Shown here: in pieces, positions 59,931 to 64,000 of the stretch
Numbering within the stretch: position 1 is the first letter of the stretch
Layout: every line of letters starts with the position of its first letter
Assembly: GCF_001613245.1 (NCBI RefSeq)
Contig: NZ_BDBZ01000040.1
Location: 1-64,000 of the forward strand
Source of the DNA: Nocardia speluncae NBRC 108251
GTDB lineage: Bacteria; Actinomycetota; Actinomycetes; Mycobacteriales; Mycobacteriaceae
Direction of reading: 5' to 3'
DNA: 64,000 nt
Translations under genes and position numbers: made by a program
The notes under the pieces: model-generated
Database searches by the model: none
Told to the model about the DNA's origin: nothing
The model's input: only the letters and a program-made list of their open reading frames with translations

Positions 59931-61994
59931 ATGAGCGGTATGCCGAACTCCGTGCCCGCCCCGGACGTGATCGTGCTCGCCGGGGGCCGGGCCAGTCGTA
60001 TGGGTGGCATCGACAAACCGGGTCTCGTGGTGGGCGGGCGGTCCATGCTGGAAACCGCGCTGGCCGCCGCGGGATCGGGTCGCACCGTGGTCGTCGGCCC
60101 ACCGCGACCGGAACTCGCCGCGTCCATCCTGCAAACTCGCGAACCTCAGCCCGGGTCCGGCCCGGTAGCGGCCATCGCCGCCGGTGTGGCCGCGCTCGGT
60201 GCCGGGGTCACCGCCCAGGTGGTCGTCCTCGCCGCCGATATGCCGTTTCTGACCCCGGCGGTGATCAACGAATTACTCTGGCAGCTGGCCGATTTCGACG
60301 CCGTTTTCGCGGCCGACAGCAATGGCCGTCCGCAGTACCTGATCGGCGTGTGGCGGTACGAGACCCTGGCCGCCCGGCTGCGCGAGCTCGGCACTGTGAT
60401 CAATCAGCCGATGAAAGCCCTGGTACCCCGGCATACGAAAATGGTGGCACTGGCCGGGGTCGACGACTGCGATACACCAGGAGATATCGACGCCGCCCGC
60501 TCGGCGCTGGGACCGGGCCCGGCGCGCAATATCGACCCGGACAAGCCCCACCGCACTGCCGATGTTGGAGCACGCAGGCCCTACGACAACGCAGCCGGCG
60601 GCAGGCGCCCCGAAAGGGGTTTCGACAGCAATCGGGGTGCGGATGGGCGCACGGCCGGTTCCGGGACAGCCGGCATCGGCGTTCCCGGAGTGCTCGCTGC
60701 CGATGACACCGGCGCCGCCGACGAACCGGCGGCGACCGCTGCCGGCGCACCGGTTCCCGTGGTCATCGCGCCGTCGGTCACCGACACCCGAAACCTCCAT
60801 GGCGCCGATGTCCGGGCGGCCGCCGCCGGCCCGCCGCTACCGCTGGATCAGGCGCGCCGAGTCCTGGGCGAGACCCTGACTCGGCTTCCAGAGCGCCATT
60901 GCGAGCTGAATGCGGCCCGCGGCGCGGCGCTCGCCACCTCGATCAACGCACTCGGCGCTCTCCCCCGGTTCGATGTCTCGGCGATGGACGGGTATGCGGT
61001 CCGCGGTGCCGGCCCGTGGCAACTTCGTGCCGATATCGGTTTCGCGGGCGGGCAACGGCCGGATGGGTTGCACCCGGGTGAAGCGGTCCGGATCGCTACC
61101 GGCGCACAGGTTCCCGAGGGCACCACAGGTGTCCTGCGCGACGAGTTCGCCCGGTACGACGGCCGGCTGCACCGGCTTCCCGACACTCCGGAGCGTTCCG
61201 ATATCCGCCGGCGCGGCGAGGACCGCACACCCGGTGACACCATCGCACCGGCCGGTTCGGCAGTGACCGCCGCGCTTGTTTCCGCCGCCGCCGCGGTCGA
61301 GGTCACCACTGCGACCGTCCGCGGGCCCGTGCGCGCCCGCATCGTCATGACCGGGGACGAGATCCGCAGTACCGGCCCCTTGCAATCCGGGCAGACCCGG
61401 GATTCCATCGGCCCCATCCTGCCCGTCCTACTGGCCGCGCACGGGGTTCAGACCCTCGACCAGGTGCATCTCCGCGATACCTCCCACGGTTTCGACCAGG
61501 TATTGGCCACCGCCACCGACTGCGATCTCCTCGTTGTAGTCGGCGCGACCGGCGGCGGCGCCGCCGATCAACTCCGTGGCGCCCTCGACCGCGCCCGCGC
61601 CCGAATCCTGGTCCCCCGCCTCGCGCTCCGCCCCGGCGGTTCCACCGTGGCAGCCGAACTACCCTCGGCCACCACGGTCCTCGGACTCCCCGGCAACCCG
61701 TTCGCCGCAGTCGTCACCCTGCTCGCCCTGATCCCTGCCGTCGTCGCGGGCCGCACCGGCGCCCATCCGCCCCGGCCGTTGATCGGACCGCTGCACAACG
61801 CCACCGAAATCGCCGGCCCGGTCACTCGCATCGTCCCCGCCCGCATCGCGACCGACCCCGCCGGCGCCTGGATCGGCGACACCACGGTACGAACCGCCCA
61901 CCTCGGCGGCCTCGTCGACCGCGACGGTGTGGTCGTCGTGCCGGCCGACGCTTCCGACGGCACCCCGGTGGAGTTCATCCCGGTCCCTCACTGA
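59931..61994 (+). CDS. MobA-MoeA fusion for molybdenum cofactor synthesis
   Basis: 687 residues. Residues 1 to about 195 are a MobA-type nucleotidyltransferase: VLAGGRASRMGGIDKP (GTP site), VVVLAADMPFLTP (metal site), and a C-terminal DDCDTPGDIDAA. A low-complexity Gly/Ala/Asp linker (about 200-290) joins a MoeA-type domain (about 295-687) with FDVSAMDGYAVRG, VRIATGAQVPEG, ARIVMTGDEIRS and LGLPGNPFA. MoeA inserts molybdate into adenylated molybdopterin; MobA adds a nucleotide. In the MoeA part the usual TSGG-type loop reads VVVGATGGG, still glycine-rich. Separate mobA and moeA genes are the norm. Confidence 0.85.
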   Translation: MSGMPNSVPAPDVIVLAGGRASRMGGIDKPGLVVGGRSMLETALAAAGSGRTVVVGPPRPELAASILQTREPQPGSGPVAAIAAGVAALGAGVTAQVVVLAADMPFLTPAVINELLWQLADFDAVFAADSNGRPQYLIGVWRYETLAARLRELGTVINQPMKALVPRHTKMVALAGVDDCDTPGDIDAARSALGPGPARNIDPDKPHRTADVGARRPYDNAAGGRRPERGFDSNRGADGRTAGSGTAGIGVPGVLAADDTGAADEPAATAAGAPVPVVIAPSVTDTRNLHGADVRAAAAGPPLPLDQARRVLGETLTRLPERHCELNAARGAALATSINALGALPRFDVSAMDGYAVRGAGPWQLRADIGFAGGQRPDGLHPGEAVRIATGAQVPEGTTGVLRDEFARYDGRLHRLPDTPERSDIRRRGEDRTPGDTIAPAGSAVTAALVSAAAAVEVTTATVRGPVRARIVMTGDEIRSTGPLQSGQTRDSIGPILPVLLAAHGVQTLDQVHLRDTSHGFDQVLATATDCDLLVVVGATGGGAADQLRGALDRARARILVPRLALRPGGSTVAAELPSATTVLGLPGNPFAAVVTLLALIPAVVAGRTGAHPPRPLIGPLHNATEIAGPVTRIVPARIATDPAGAWIGDTTVRTAHLGGLVDRDGVVVVPADASDGTPVEFIPVPH

Positions 61995-62034
61995 ACGCCG
62001 ACCGGCACCGGAACCCACCGACGCTGCGCACCCC

Positions 62035-62054
62035 TTGACTATGCCGTTACGGCA
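62035..62054 (+). promoter_or_regulatory. MerR-type promoter/operator dyad
   Basis: A -35-like TTGACT (62035-62040) is followed at once by the perfect dyad TGCCGT-T-ACGGCA (62042-62054). A dyad in the spacer of a TTGACT promoter is the usual autoregulatory site of MerR proteins; the -10 is not clear. Confidence 0.5.
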
Positions 62055-62128
62055 GGGTTCACCCTGGAGTACAGGTCGGCGGGCACGCGCCGGCAGATCC
62101 GACCCGATCCGACCCTAGGGAGCCGATC

Positions 62129-62854
62129 ATGACCTGGAGTACTCGTGAACTTGCCGAACTCGCCGGCACCAACGTGCGGACGGTTCGGCACTATCACGAT
62201 GTCGGCCTCCTCGAACAGCCCGAACGCGGCAGCAACGGCTACAAGCGCTACGGCGTCGCGCATCTGTTGCGCGTGCTGCGCATCAAACGCCTGTCCGACC
62301 TCGGAATCCCCCTTTCTCAGATCGCCGAGAGGGGTGAGGACGAGTACCCACGCGAATCGCTGCACACGCTGGACGCCGAACTGGCCGCGACCATCGAGCG
62401 CCTGCAGCGCATCCGCATGGAACTCGCCCTCATCCTCCGCCAGGGCACCCACACCGACCTACCACCCGACCTGGCGCCGATCACCGCGGAATTCACCGAG
62501 GCCGATCGCGCCTACACCGTCATCCTCAACCGGGTCCTCGGACCGACAGCGCTGGATTCACTGCGCGAAATGCTCACCACCAGCGACGCTGCCGATCCCG
62601 CCATGGCCGACTTCGACAACCTTCCCGCCGACGCCGACGAACAGACCCGGGAGAAAGTTGCCGAACAGGTCACTCCGTATGCCCGCAAACTCCAGGTCAC
62701 CTACCCGAACCTCAACACAGTGCACGATTCCCCGGTCGGCCCCCAGCGCGCGGCCCAGGCCCTCGCACTGGCCCTGAAGGACCTCTACAACGAGGCCCAG
62801 TTCGACGTTCTCCTGCGCGTGAACCGCTCACTCGCGGCCGCTGAGCAGGACTGA
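62129..62854 (+). CDS. MerR-family transcriptional regulator
   Basis: 241 residues. The MerR HTH is at residues 3-70: STRELAELAGTNVRTVRHYHDVGLLEQPER and YKRYGVAHLLRVLRIKRLSDLGIPLSQI. A coiled-coil helix (ESLHTLDAELAATIERLQRI) dimerises the protein. The remaining about 130 residues are a helical effector region with no metal-binding cysteines, so an organic ligand or drug is more likely than a metal. The 254 bp between it and the protease gene (62855-63108) hold no gene. Confidence 0.9.
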   Translation: MTWSTRELAELAGTNVRTVRHYHDVGLLEQPERGSNGYKRYGVAHLLRVLRIKRLSDLGIPLSQIAERGEDEYPRESLHTLDAELAATIERLQRIRMELALILRQGTHTDLPPDLAPITAEFTEADRAYTVILNRVLGPTALDSLREMLTTSDAADPAMADFDNLPADADEQTREKVAEQVTPYARKLQVTYPNLNTVHDSPVGPQRAAQALALALKDLYNEAQFDVLLRVNRSLAAAEQD

Positions 62855-63108
62855 TCGGTCAGCGCCGGCGTTGCAGGTGCACGCGGCGACACCGGGCGGA
62901 CGCCTCGACTGTGCGGACGCCGCCGCTTCGCCAGTGGTTTACTTTTTCACCTATCGCGCCTGCCGGATCGAGCCCGGATACGCGGCCCCGGACAGGGCAC
63001 TTCCACCCAGCGGGAAGCTACCTGTTTCCTGCTCGGGCGCAGTTCGCCTACGATCTTTCCCCGATCCGACTGCCGCCGGCGGTCGCCCGATCAGCATCGA
63101 GGTGCGCC

Positions 63109-63867
63109 ATGGTCAGGCTTGTGCCGGTGTCGCGGGAGCGAAGTGCTACTACTCGTCTTCTGGCCGCTGTCGCGGTGATAATGCTGGCCGCCGGTGCGGT
63201 AGCCGCCGTCGCGGTCGCCACCCCTGGAGGGGCGGCCGCAGCCCCGGCGGCCAGTGCACCGGGGGTGACCGTGTATCCCGGTATGGAGGTCAGGCGTAGC
63301 GAGATCGTGGGTGGCAAGGTCGAGATCAGCCGCTGCACGGTGGGGCTCACAGGCATGATCGGCACGGCACGGTACGCGGTCACCGCGGGACACTGCTACC
63401 GCAACGGAGTTGTCACCGACAAGAAAAGCAACCCGATCGGCTGGTATGAATTCCACCGGCCGGACGAGGGCCTCACCTTCGGGTTTTCGCTGATCCGGCT
63501 GTACGACGGCGTGGGGGTCGCGGCCAGTATGGGCAGCTTCGGGCTGTCTTCGGTGGATATGAAGCCGCAGATGGACCAGGAGGTCTGCAAACTCGGCGCG
63601 ACCACCGGCTGGAGCTGCGGAACGCTCACCGAAATCACGAAGCGCTACCTCTATGCGACCCACACGCTGGGCGCGGAGGGCGGCGATTCCGGTGCGGTCG
63701 TGTACCGGCAGACCTCCGACGGGCAGGCCGCCTTCGTCGGCATCCTGGTGGCCTTCGACCAGGACGCGGGCCACAGCGCGGTGGTGGAGCCCGCCGATTG
63801 GCTCTTCGATCAGATCGACAAGTACGGCCCCACCCGCGACAACCCGTTCGTCTGGTACCGGGTCTGA
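63109..63867 (+). CDS. Secreted trypsin-like (S1) protease homolog
   Basis: 252 residues from ATG 63109 (GAGGTG upstream). A signal peptide (VSRERSATTRLLAAVAVIML, cleavage near AAAAPAA) precedes a chymotrypsin-fold domain: the catalytic-His block YAVTAGHCY, the Ser block EGGDSGAVVY, and cysteines for a disulfide. The expected Asp in the DxALIRL-type strand is replaced: the strand reads FGFSLIRLYDG, with Gly where Asp should be. It is therefore a possible non-catalytic or atypical protease. Similar secreted S1 proteins are common in Nocardia. Confidence 0.8.
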   Translation: MVRLVPVSRERSATTRLLAAVAVIMLAAGAVAAVAVATPGGAAAAPAASAPGVTVYPGMEVRRSEIVGGKVEISRCTVGLTGMIGTARYAVTAGHCYRNGVVTDKKSNPIGWYEFHRPDEGLTFGFSLIRLYDGVGVAASMGSFGLSSVDMKPQMDQEVCKLGATTGWSCGTLTEITKRYLYATHTLGAEGGDSGAVVYRQTSDGQAAFVGILVAFDQDAGHSAVVEPADWLFDQIDKYGPTRDNPFVWYRV

Positions 63868-63941
63868 CCCGGTTCAGAGTCCAGCGCACCCGCGACAACC
63901 GGCCACGACCGGTGCAGACAGTCCTGCCAGTAGGCCCAGGC

Positions 63942-64000
63942 ATGGCCTACGACTGTCTCGCCGCATTCGCCCGGACCAGCGGTGCGGAGTCGGCAACACT
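63942..64000 (+). CDS. Possible start of a further gene (partial)
   Basis: ATG 63942 opens a frame (MAYDCLAAFARTSGAESAT) that runs off the right edge without a stop. It has no clear ribosome site (CCCAGGC upstream) and only 19 codons are visible, so it is speculative. Confidence 0.2.
   Translation, partial: MAYDCLAAFARTSGAESAT

Overview
The window is a stretch of high-GC actinobacterial chromosome, most likely from Nocardia or a close relative in the Mycobacteriales. The evidence is gene order and lineage-restricted genes: prfB-mscS-ftsE-ftsX, a fadE24-fadE23 pair, adnA-adnB, uvrD2, whiB7, mycoredoxin, nudC, a UPF0182 protein, an Rpf protein, and a KstR-type operator. Much of 35-60 kb follows the Mycobacterium tuberculosis Rv3193c-Rv3204 neighbourhood with local rearrangement. 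Names rest on motifs and remembered family knowledge, not on database searches.

Layout: 0-5.3 kb holds the end of a WD40 gene, a 5'-truncated XRE/MmyB-type regulator, release factor 2, an MscS channel with a small overlapping membrane protein, and ftsE-ftsX. No smpB follows ftsX. 5.4-8.3 kb holds fadE24 and fadE23 behind a tandem palindromic operator.

8.19-17.83 kb is an integrative element of the actinomycete AICE (pSAM2-like) type. It has a tyrosine integrase, excisionase, HUH rolling-circle Rep, FtsK/SpoIIIE-type DNA pump, SpdB-like membrane protein, Pra-like activator, a GntR (KorSA-like) repressor facing an array of TGCGTATACGCA operators, and one methyltransferase cargo gene. It sits in the 3' end of fadE23, flanked by 94-bp direct repeats. 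The element brought a replacement tail for the gene plus a diverged copy of its terminator, so fadE23 stays intact.

18-35 kb is metabolic and regulatory: a secreted protein, two tandem fatty-acyl-CoA synthetase paralogs, a membrane protein with a PepSY protein, galactokinase, a membrane diguanylate cyclase, a histone-H1-like protein, a SnoaL-like protein behind a perfect KstR box, an AurF-type diiron oxygenase with a TetR gene, a deazaflavin-dependent oxidoreductase, initiator tRNA-Met, and an Rpf protein with a CRP-like box upstream.

35-64 kb is a conserved housekeeping and stress block. It includes UPF0182, a Lon-like PDZ protease, mycoredoxin, UvrD2, whiB7 with a long leader (uORF plus intrinsic attenuator), an ABC1 kinase, a cyclodehydratase-like protein, a zincin-like protein, NudC, a K+ channel, and the AdnB/AdnA helicase-nuclease. 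AdnA carries an unusual insertion of about 310 residues. LipV, an alkyltransferase-like protein, a MobA-MoeA fusion, a MerR regulator and a secreted S1-type protease homolog complete it. Hairpin terminators separate most convergent pairs.
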